A stretch of DNA of 12,295 nucleotides from contig JACPKO010000027.1 of NCBI GenBank assembly GCA_016186985.1, positions 1 through 12,295 on the forward strand. Direction: 5' to 3'. The stretch is from Candidatus Daviesbacteria bacterium (GTDB lineage Bacteria; Patescibacteriota; Microgenomatia; Daviesbacterales; UBA10151). The notes beneath the pieces are model-generated. The model searched no databases. It saw only the letters and a list, made by a program, of their open reading frames with translations, and had not been told where the DNA came from. Position numbers and translations under genes: made by a program. Below are positions 7,281 through 12,295 of the stretch, one piece after another; position 1 is the stretch's first letter; the number at the start of each line of letters is the position of its first letter.

Positions 7281-7325
7281 CTCATAGTATTATGAGTTAT
7301 CCACAACTATATCAGACTATATCAT
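7281..7325. promoter_or_regulatory. Composite site: 16-bp dyad, DnaA box, two 10-bp direct repeats
   Basis: Three elements abut without gaps. CTCATA-GTAT-TATGAG (7281-7296) is a perfect 6-bp inverted repeat. TTATCCACA (7297-7305) is the classical high-affinity DnaA box. ACTATATCAG (7306-7315) and ACTATATCAT (7316-7325) are direct repeats one helical turn apart. The arrangement is typical of a bound regulatory or replication site. The neighbouring genes are not the usual origin neighbours (no dnaA or dnaN visible). The role is unknown. Confidence 0.5.
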
Positions 7326-7360
7326 TTTGCACGCTCCCCTTTTCACTCTTTTCTGTTATG

Positions 7361-8170
7361 TCATTTAAAAAAGTTTGTAAGAAAAAAAATTATTACCATC
7401 AGTCCAAACCCGATTTGTCCGTATTCTATAATCACTCTTTTTTTCAGACGATCCCTCAGATACTCGGAAAGAATCCCTAGAAATATGTAATATATGGAAT
7501 TTACATACAATGCAGTTACCAGTGAAGATTGAGGCCAAAACGATAAAGCCACTGCACTCTCCCCCAGGATTAGAGAAATAACAAATGAATAAATAACAAT
7601 TTGCGAATCCATTTTATCCATTTTAATGCTCCACAGGCTTTGTAAAGATAAAGGGAAGCTTATCAGCGCAACTGACAACCCGTTAAAGTAAAAATCCAGA
7701 TTCAGGGAAAAGACAATACTGACGATTAGAATGAAGCTAAATATTGTATAGACAAAATTTGCGGTCGAAGCCGCCCTGTATAGAGGAATTGCCCTGTCTG
7801 CAGCGACGTTCAATATGTTTTGAGACAGAATCAGCCAATAAAGGGAGACGCCGAAAAAAAGCGCTGCCGGCAGTCTTGTCAACCACCTGACATATTTAAA
7901 CAAAAAATAAAAGCCGGGAAAAGCTACGATATAAAATGTCGGCAATATCAGAAGAAGTACTGCTTTGGTTTTCGTCATACCTTTCCAAAGTGAAACCAGG
8001 ATTAGGATATAAGATAAGCCCCCAAGCACTACCACCAAATAATATCTTTTAAATAAAATGTTAACCGGCTGGGTTACCAATATAAAACCCAGGGTAATTA
8101 TGATTGTAGAAAAGATAATTTTTTGGCGTTTCTTTAGGATCTGGTCGGATTTTTCAAGTAGAGATTTCAT
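7361..8170 (-). CDS. Polytopic integral membrane protein of unknown function
   Basis: This 269-aa protein is almost entirely hydrophobic. I count eight or nine TM helices: about 17-37, 43-62, 69-91, 97-119, 136-158, 163-182, 190-212, 216-238 and 250-268. A short basic N-terminus (KSDQILKKRQK) is probably cytoplasmic. Charged or polar segments between helices include DRAIPLYRAAS (125-135) and KMDKMDSQ (183-190). I see no recognisable active-site motif, transporter signature or nucleotide-binding site. It starts 6 bp after the ruvC stop and has no SD, so it is probably read from the yebC-ruvC transcript. That link may reflect a shared transcript rather than function. It is the last gene before the long intergenic region. 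I do not recognise the family. Confidence 0.85.
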   Translation of the reverse strand: MKSLLEKSDQILKKRQKIIFSTIIITLGFILVTQPVNILFKRYYLVVVLGGLSYILILVSLWKGMTKTKAVLLLILPTFYIVAFPGFYFLFKYVRWLTRLPAALFFGVSLYWLILSQNILNVAADRAIPLYRAASTANFVYTIFSFILIVSIVFSLNLDFYFNGLSVALISFPLSLQSLWSIKMDKMDSQIVIYSFVISLILGESAVALSFWPQSSLVTALYVNSIYYIFLGILSEYLRDRLKKRVIIEYGQIGFGLMVIIFFLTNFFK

Positions 8171-8176
8171 GCAAAT

Positions 8177-8734
8177 TTATTTTGCGACGAGTTTTTTTAA
8201 TACATGACAAATAGCTATCGCTACGGCATCAACCGCATTATCATCCCAGGTTTTTTTTCTTTTTAAACCATTCATAGGTTTTGAGAGTTCAGCAGCTTTT
8301 TCTCCTTTAAACGTAGAAACAAATTTTCTTACCCCCTCGTGTACTTGTTTTTTATCAGCTCTCCCCGCCCCTGCTACCATCAGCTTAACCTGGGGCCCGG
8401 CGTATTCGAATATGGAAATATTTGCCAGTCCTGCTGCGAGGAATACAATGCCTCTCGCCTGCCCCACGGTTATTGCGGTTTTGGTATTTGCGCCAAAAAA
8501 CAACATTTCTATGGCAACTTGCTCGGGAGAATATTTCGCAATAACGAGTTTTATTTCCGAAAAAAGCTGTACTAATCTTTTCTCCATCGGAATATCCTTT
8601 GGTGTCGAGACAAAACCATAATCCACCAACTCTATTCCGTAATCTCCCAGTTCTCGACCCAAAATATCATTGGGAATATCTATTACTCCATAACCGGTAC
8701 TGGCTGTTCCAGGATCAATTCCTAATATTCTCAT
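8177..8734 (-). CDS. ruvC: Holliday junction resolvase RuvC
   Basis: RuvC is the endonuclease that cuts four-way DNA junctions after RuvAB branch migration. The 185-aa length is normal or slightly long. The N-terminal RILGIDPGTASTGYGVI carries the first catalytic Asp (D7). The AIEMLFFGANTKTAITVGQARG block carries the catalytic Glu (E76). The C-terminal DDNAVDAVAIAICH carries the final acidic pair; D169 is clear, but the position three residues before it is Asn166, with D164 and D165 just upstream. An insert-like basic stretch (KPMNGLKRKK, 152-161) precedes this motif. The ATG is 3 bp after the yebC stop with no SD, so translation is probably coupled to yebC. The yebC-ruvC pairing is common in bacteria. 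Confidence 0.96.
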   Translation of the reverse strand: MRILGIDPGTASTGYGVIDIPNDILGRELGDYGIELVDYGFVSTPKDIPMEKRLVQLFSEIKLVIAKYSPEQVAIEMLFFGANTKTAITVGQARGIVFLAAGLANISIFEYAGPQVKLMVAGAGRADKKQVHEGVRKFVSTFKGEKAAELSKPMNGLKRKKTWDDNAVDAVAIAICHVLKKLVAK

Positions 8735-8737
8735 AAA

Positions 8738-9493
8738 CTAATTTAACAGATTTTCAGGGATGTCGAAATTTGAGTAGACTTTTTGGATATCGTCATGGGA
8801 CTCAAGCTTTTCGGCAAAGCTAAGCAACTGTTCTGCCTTTTCTTTATCGGTTATTTCAATAATTATTGTGGGTTTCATAATCGTTTTTGCAGATTCAATA
8901 GTATATCCCTTCTGTTTCAAATAATCACTTATCGATAAAAGGCCTGTTGTATCAGTATAAACTAAGTATTTTAACTTCCCGTCCTCGGTATATTCTTCAA
9001 CGTCTTCTGCACCGCCGTCAATTATTTCCAAAATTTCCTCCTGGGTATCCCCTCCTTTACCGGCAACTTTCACTTCACCTATTTTAGCAAACATATAAGC
9101 CGTGCTGCCGTTTCCTCCCAACGCTCCCCCGCTCCGTTCAAATAAATTTTTCATTTCTGCTAAAGTACGCAATTTATTATCCGTTAGACCCTCTACTAAA
9201 AAAGCCACTTTTGACGGTCCAAACCCTTCGTAAGTTACTTCTTCTATATTTTGCCCAGGCAATTTTCCAAGTCCCCTGTCTATCGCCCTCTGGACATTTT
9301 CTTTGGGCATATTCACACTGCGTGCTTCCTCAAGCGCCATTCTTAACCTGGGACTGGACTCGGGATCCCCTGAATTACCGAGCTTTGCAGCGATTGTTAT
9401 TGCATTACCAACTTTAGTAAATGTTAATCCCCTTTTTGCGTCCGCCGCACCCTTTGCTCTTTTAATAGTCGACCACTTACTATGTCCTGACAT
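8738..9493 (-). CDS. yebC: YebC/PmpR family (TACO1-like) regulatory/translation factor
   Basis: The 251-aa length is normal for this family. The N-terminal signature MSGHSKWSTIKRAKGA matches the usual MAGHSKWxNIKxxK, followed by DAKRGLTFTKVGNAI. The NMPKENVQRAIDRG and TYEGFGP motifs of the middle domain are present (61-73 and 87-93). So is DNKLRTLAEMKNLFERSGG...G (105-126). Members have been described as DNA-binding regulators and, in recent work, as translation factors acting on ribosomes stalled at proline-rich stretches, like mitochondrial TACO1. That could matter next to long Pro-rich surface proteins, but this is inference. It is the first gene of the yebC-ruvC-membrane protein unit. A near-consensus promoter puts transcription start at or within a base or two of the ATG. 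Confidence 0.96.
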   Translation of the reverse strand: MSGHSKWSTIKRAKGAADAKRGLTFTKVGNAITIAAKLGNSGDPESSPRLRMALEEARSVNMPKENVQRAIDRGLGKLPGQNIEEVTYEGFGPSKVAFLVEGLTDNKLRTLAEMKNLFERSGGALGGNGSTAYMFAKIGEVKVAGKGGDTQEEILEIIDGGAEDVEEYTEDGKLKYLVYTDTTGLLSISDYLKQKGYTIESAKTIMKPTIIIEITDKEKAEQLLSFAEKLESHDDIQKVYSNFDIPENLLN

Positions 9494-9500
9494 GGAAGAG

Positions 9501-9530
9501 ATTATACATTCCCCTCTTGCCAGTTGACAA
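9501..9530 (-). promoter_or_regulatory. Sigma70-type promoter of yebC (leaderless)
   Basis: TTGTCA (9530-9525), an 18-bp spacer and a perfect TATAAT (9506-9501) on the minus strand. Only 7 nt separate the -10 from the yebC ATG at 9493, so the transcript should start at or within about a base of the start codon. The -35 overlaps the -35 of the divergent promoter. Confidence 0.8.
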
Positions 9531-9553
9531 CTTTTAGAGAATTTATCTATACT
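9524..9553 (+). promoter_or_regulatory. Sigma70-type promoter of the TPR gene (leaderless or nearly so)
   Basis: A perfect TTGACA (9524-9529), an 18-bp spacer and TATACT (9548-9553). The ATG at 9563 is 9 nt beyond the -10, which leaves a leader of about 0-3 nt. The TTG inside this -35 could be misread as an upstream start codon in the same frame. Confidence 0.75.
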
Positions 9554-9562
9554 CTAGCATCA

Positions 9563-10300
9563 ATGACTGAAGAGACTCCATCCGTCGAAGCCCTTCACAA
9601 AAAAGCTATTGACGCTGCAATTTCATGCAACTGGCAAAACGCAGTCTCTTTAAATAAGCAGATTCTCACCCTGGAACCGGATAACACCGAAGTCTTAAAC
9701 CGCCTGGCGAAAGCGCTTTTTGAAATGGGCAGTTATTCGCAAGCCAAGAAAATTTATCACCAGGTTTTAGAACTTGACCCTTATAATACGATAGCTGAAA
9801 AAAATCTTAAAAAAGTTACTACGTTAAAAAAAGACGGAGTTACCAATTCTTCCAATTCAATGAGTTTATCCCCAGGTATGTTTTTAGAAGAACCTGGCGT
9901 CACAACACTTGTGAACTTGGTTAAAGTAGCAGAACCCCAAAAACTCTTAAAGTTGTCGCCGGGAACAGTTGTGAGTCTTGTTCCAAAAAAACGGGGTGTT
10001 TCGGTTACGGACTCCACAAACTCTTATTTAGGAGCGTTTCCTGATGATAGCGCTTTCCATTTGCTAAAACTTTTAAAAGGCGGAAATAAGTACATGTCTA
10101 TAATTAAATCCATCCGGCCCAACGGGTTAACAGTTCTAATCAGGGAAATTTACCGCTCGAAAAAGTTTAAAAATCAGGCTTCATTTTTGGATGAAAATAG
10201 GATCGTTGCTTTCTCGTCTGAAAACATACCGTTCATTGGCGAACGGATTGGAGATGACGGGGTTGATTTGACAAACGGATCCGATGAAATGACTGTTTAG
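9563..10300 (+). CDS. TPR protein with C-terminal HIRAN-like region
   Basis: A 245-aa protein from the ATG at 9563. The frame is open back to a TTG at 9524, but that TTG is part of the -35 box, so I reject it as the start. Residues about 8-85 form two tetratricopeptide repeats (NWQNAVSLNKQILTLEPDN and GSYSQAKKIYHQVLELDPYN are the clear second-helix and turn parts). Residues 86-110 are a polar linker. Residues about 125-200 contain GTVVSLVPKKRG, YLGAFPDDSAFHLLKLLKGG and NGLTVLIREIY. This resembles the beta layout of HIRAN-type domains (a G-hhG-hP-x-x-x-A core), but the match is tentative. The protein has no signal or TM segment and is likely a cytoplasmic adaptor. It is divergent from yebC and convergent with the next gene. 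Confidence 0.85.
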   Translation: MTEETPSVEALHKKAIDAAISCNWQNAVSLNKQILTLEPDNTEVLNRLAKALFEMGSYSQAKKIYHQVLELDPYNTIAEKNLKKVTTLKKDGVTNSSNSMSLSPGMFLEEPGVTTLVNLVKVAEPQKLLKLSPGTVVSLVPKKRGVSVTDSTNSYLGAFPDDSAFHLLKLLKGGNKYMSIIKSIRPNGLTVLIREIYRSKKFKNQASFLDENRIVAFSSENIPFIGERIGDDGVDLTNGSDEMTV

Positions 10301-11034
10301 GCTAAAAGGGCGTAAATTTCCTGGCAGCTTAAAGAGAATGGGGTTACTTCTTTAGGCACTAAACTTCTTTGCTTAAAAGATTCGAATTTTTTCTGTTCCG
10401 GAAAATTATCCTGGTGCCTATTAAAACCGGTGGCCTGTTCCAAACCCTGGGTTAAAATTTTGGCCAAAGCCACCCGTTCAATCGAATCATCTTCAACCAC
10501 CATTACGCGGATTGTAGATTGGAATTTTTCCAAATCAGTTATTGCAGCTTCCGGAATGGCAACTATTTGTATATGAAACTGCTGATCTTTTCCCAGATCC
10601 AAATTTTTTAACTCCTCACCAATATGAAGCGGTTTTTTATTAAGTTTGCCTTCAATTAACCATGTCAGAGCATGATTGACACTTACTTTTTTATCCATGT
10701 TATTTTGCTCTAAAGAATTTGGGTCAGCTAAGTAATCCTCTATTTCAACTAATTTTAATTCAGGCAAAATTTCCGGGATTTCTCTTGGTCCGAAAATTAC
10801 CAGGACCCTTTCCTGGCCTTTGTTTAACCTTTCGAGCGAAAAAAATTGCTTACTGTTAAGAAAAGCTTTATGAAGTTTTTTTAAAGAGTTTTCAGTGAAA
10901 TTTTGAGAATTAGCGACAAAAAAAAGGGAGTTTATATTTTCGCTGCCGGGAAATTCCTCATAATCCTTCATCGACCGGAAAGCGAGAACTGCTGAAACTA
11001 AAATAATAATGAAAAATAAAACGATCCAAATCAT
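10297..11034 (-). CDS. Single-TM anchored protein of unknown function
   Basis: A 245-aa protein. Residues 2-19 (IWIVLFFIIILVSAVLAF) form one N-terminal TM helix; the rest is soluble and mixed alpha/beta. Visible blocks are an ERVLVIFGPREI strand-turn (75-86), an EIEDYLADPNS region (97-107) and QFHIQIVAIPEAAITDLEKF (152-171). Residues 177-194 (VMVVEDDSIERVALAKIL) recall the start of a receiver domain, but the rest of that fold is absent. The C-terminal 50 residues are basic and low in structure. I do not recognise a family. It has its own promoter-like -10 and no SD. The stop codon overlaps that of the TPR gene, which comes from the opposite strand. Confidence 0.82.
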   Translation of the reverse strand: MIWIVLFFIIILVSAVLAFRSMKDYEEFPGSENINSLFFVANSQNFTENSLKKLHKAFLNSKQFFSLERLNKGQERVLVIFGPREIPEILPELKLVEIEDYLADPNSLEQNNMDKKVSVNHALTWLIEGKLNKKPLHIGEELKNLDLGKDQQFHIQIVAIPEAAITDLEKFQSTIRVMVVEDDSIERVALAKILTQGLEQATGFNRHQDNFPEQKKFESFKQRSLVPKEVTPFSLSCQEIYALLA

Positions 11035-11042
11035 ATTGGGGA

Positions 11043-11071
11043 ATTATACTGGATATGTTTGCTTTTGCACA
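11043..11071 (-). promoter_or_regulatory. Promoter of the anchored unknown gene (leaderless)
   Basis: A perfect TATAAT (11048-11043) lies 8 nt before the ATG at 11034 on the minus strand. The best -35 at 17 bp is poor (TGTGCA, 11071-11066) and falls inside a perfect inverted repeat. Transcription would start at or next to the ATG. Confidence 0.6.
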
Positions 11072-11078
11072 GCAAAAG
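11062..11078. promoter_or_regulatory. Perfect 7-bp inverted repeat over the -35 region
   Basis: CTTTTGC-ACA-GCAAAAG. It starts 5 nt after the stop of the upstream LCP/LytR_C gene and overlaps the -35 of the next gene. Neither strand has a T-run after it, so it is not a classical intrinsic terminator. It may be an operator or a 3' end stem-loop. Confidence 0.45.
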
Positions 11079-11083
11079 AACCC

Positions 11084-12178
11084 TTAACGCGAAGACCAAT
11101 AGTTAAAATATTCCTCCCCTAAAACAACGCTTATGGCTGCCCTGGAGTTTAAGACCTCCGAATCCGCTGTTTTGCACTCCTCCTTCAGACAGTTAAGCGC
11201 AAAAATTTCAGTTAGACGTTTATAAGTCCTGCTTGTTTTAGCTTCTCCCCCTTCCGATTGATTTATAAAGACTCCGTTTTTAACAAATTTCCCGGAAGTA
11301 TTAGTAATAATCGTAACCCTTGCTCCAAGATTGTTTATTAACCTGACAGCCTCAGAAGTAAGGCCCGCATGATCTGTACCGTTATACACTGCAACTGTAA
11401 GATCCTCACCTGAGATAACAGGGTCAATTAAATTTTGCTTTGTAAAGGTATCAAGCTTAACCCCATCCACCCCCAAAACACGGCTTGAATCAGGCAGGAG
11501 TTTGCTTTGTGTTATTGTTGAGCGGAATAAATCTAATGAGGTGATTTTATCGGAGCGGATTTTTGCGGCTTTGTTTATAAAATCCATACTTTCTTTTAAA
11601 CTCAAATCAGTACGGATTTTTGTAAGAAATCCAAATCCTGTTAATAAATTGCTCTTCCAAAGATTAACCTCAGATTCAATATCAAGAGGCTGATCTGAAT
11701 CCACCTCTATAATGCCGTCTATAGGGAGAGCAAGCATTTTCGAAACGGACATTTTTAAAAGGTCCTCCCCCATCGGAGGTTTATTTTCCTGTCCAAGCTT
11801 GTAAATGCTTCCCAGTTTCCAGGAACCGAAGTTTTTGGGTAACTCAAGCAGAATCTCATCTGAAAGTTTTAGTATTGTAATTTTACCCTCTTCCCCGTTT
11901 AAGCTGACGAAATTAAAATCTTCAAGTTCAACCCCGTCGGGCCTTTTTTGAAAACGGGCTACAACTAAATTTAAAACAGAAGAGCCATCCCAGGAAAATT
12001 CTCTTGGCTTAGTGTTTAAAACATAAAATGGCTTTTGAAATTCTGAAAAAAATTGGAAGACTTTCCCTAAAGTCAACAATAACCCAAGCGCCAGAAGAAC
12101 AATCAGTGCCAGTTTCAGGTTTTGTCTGGCCCTTTTCTCCCTGTTAAACGGTCTCTCTTTTTGGTCTTTTTTCCACAC
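11084..12178 (-). CDS. Anchored LCP-like protein with LytR_C domain
   Basis: A 364-aa protein starting with GTG; no other in-frame start precedes it after the TAA at 12232. A basic N-terminus is followed by one TM helix (about 21-41). Residues 67-160 follow the layout of LytR-CpsA-Psr domains: NFVSLNGEEGKITILKL, then WKLGSIYKLGQ, then GEDLLKMSVSKMLALPIDGIIEVD. The usual IPRDT stretch reads LKLSDE (103-108), so a phosphate-binding Arg appears to be missing. Residues about 258-355 are a LytR_C domain (LTVAVYNGTDHAGLTSEAVRLINNLGARV). Intact LCP enzymes transfer wall polymers from lipid carriers to the envelope; this copy may be inactive and act as a binding or scaffold protein. A GGAGAGAGG lies upstream (12198-12190), and the GTG overlaps a TAG in another frame (TAGTG). 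Confidence 0.88.
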   Translation of the reverse strand: MWKKDQKERPFNREKRARQNLKLALIVLLALGLLLTLGKVFQFFSEFQKPFYVLNTKPREFSWDGSSVLNLVVARFQKRPDGVELEDFNFVSLNGEEGKITILKLSDEILLELPKNFGSWKLGSIYKLGQENKPPMGEDLLKMSVSKMLALPIDGIIEVDSDQPLDIESEVNLWKSNLLTGFGFLTKIRTDLSLKESMDFINKAAKIRSDKITSLDLFRSTITQSKLLPDSSRVLGVDGVKLDTFTKQNLIDPVISGEDLTVAVYNGTDHAGLTSEAVRLINNLGARVTIITNTSGKFVKNGVFINQSEGGEAKTSRTYKRLTEIFALNCLKEECKTADSEVLNSRAAISVVLGEEYFNYWSSR

Positions 12179-12189
12179 TAAACATCTAT

Positions 12190-12198
12190 CCTCTCTCC
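12190..12198 (-). promoter_or_regulatory. Purine-rich SD-like sequence before the LCP/LytR_C gene
   Basis: GGAGAGAGG ends 11 nt before the GTG at 12178. The spacing is long for an SD, but no better start lies closer in this frame. Confidence 0.35.
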
Positions 12199-12229
12199 GC
12201 CGTACTGCTCTGTTTCTTGCTCTTTTGAA

Positions 12230-12295
12230 TTAGTATTTGCTCTTACCCTTAGTTGCGACCTCAGGAGGTGTAAATACAGGAGCCCCACTCACAAA
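12230..12295 (-). CDS. C-terminal end of an unidentified upstream gene (partial)
   Basis: The minus-strand frame beginning at base 12295 is open for 21 codons (FVSGAPVFTPPEVATKGKSKY) and ends in TAA at 12232-12230, 51 bp before the next gene. It is too short to identify. A second frame on the same strand (12288-12178) reads through to a TAG that overlaps the next gene's GTG. It has a more natural tail (TNSKEQETEQYGGERIDV), so the true end of the upstream gene is uncertain. Confidence 0.45.
   Translation of the reverse strand, partial: FVSGAPVFTPPEVATKGKSKY

Larger units (their letters stand above)
6405..7360. other. Long intergenic region without a convincing gene
   Basis: About 950 bp between two minus-strand genes. 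The left third carries heptanucleotide repeat tracts and a DnaA-box-like 9-mer. The middle has inverted repeats: GTCGCA/TGCGAC at 6899-6922, and a CCCCT/AGGGG pair at about 6655-6682 whose minus-strand copy is followed by ATTTT. An 11-bp direct repeat ATTGTGCGACA occurs at 6459-6469 and 6913-6923. The right end has a dyad, a DnaA-box 9-mer and 10-bp direct repeats. Short open stretches on the minus strand (7283-7108, 7075-6971, 6951-6859) read like protein but are broken by stops and frame changes. I found no tRNA, tmRNA or RNase P signature. Confidence 0.7.

Noticed and set aside
9524..9562. Upstream TTG start adding 13 residues to the TPR protein
   Set aside because: The TTG is the first half of a perfect TTGACA -35 box, and the transcript should start near 9560. 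The ATG at 9563 fits better.
10453..10506. Receiver-domain-like stretch VMVVEDDSIERVALAKIL in the anchored unknown protein
   Set aside because: Only the first strand and helix resemble a response regulator. The phospho-Asp strand and the rest of the fold are missing, and the stretch lies too near the C-terminus.

Overview
The window looks like chromosomal DNA of a Candidate Phyla Radiation (Patescibacteria) bacterium, most likely of the Microgenomates type. This is inferred from gene content and style: surface proteins with cohesin-like and dockerin modules joined by Pro/Ser/Thr linkers, a LytR_C-type protein, compact RuvC and YebC, and moderately AT-rich DNA. TGA acts as a stop here and Trp is TGG, so the recoded Gracilibacteria/Absconditabacteria lineages are unlikely. 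Nothing in the window proves the taxon.

Left part (1-6404, all minus strand, transcribed right to left): four cell-surface genes. First comes a 1004-aa parallel beta-helix protein with a dockerin and a C-terminal SdrD-B-like domain. It is followed by a 194-aa protein with a degenerate cupredoxin domain, a 695-aa protein with both a dockerin and a C-terminal cohesin-like domain, and a membrane-anchored cohesin-like protein cut by the window edge. The first three share an N-terminal leader (TM segment, a QIFRP[RK]A-like tail, then a two-Cys motif). The two large proteins share a core of about 300-380 residues. Together they look like a small cohesin/dockerin surface assembly.

Middle (6405-7360): about 950 bp with no convincing gene. 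It holds heptanucleotide repeat tracts, two DnaA-box-like 9-mers, a 16-bp dyad next to one box, a pair of 10-bp direct repeats, several hairpins, and fragments that may be decayed coding sequence.

Right part (7361-12295): a minus-strand run yebC - ruvC - polytopic membrane protein. A TPR protein is transcribed divergently from yebC, and the two promoters have overlapping -35 boxes. The TPR gene converges on an unknown anchored protein with overlapping stop codons. Next is a degenerate LCP/LytR_C protein, then the end of another gene at the window edge.

A recurring theme is apparent leaderless transcription: several genes at the head of transcription units have a -10-like hexamer only 7-9 nt before the start codon and no Shine-Dalgarno sequence, whereas some internal genes have SD-like sequences or are tightly coupled to the gene before them.
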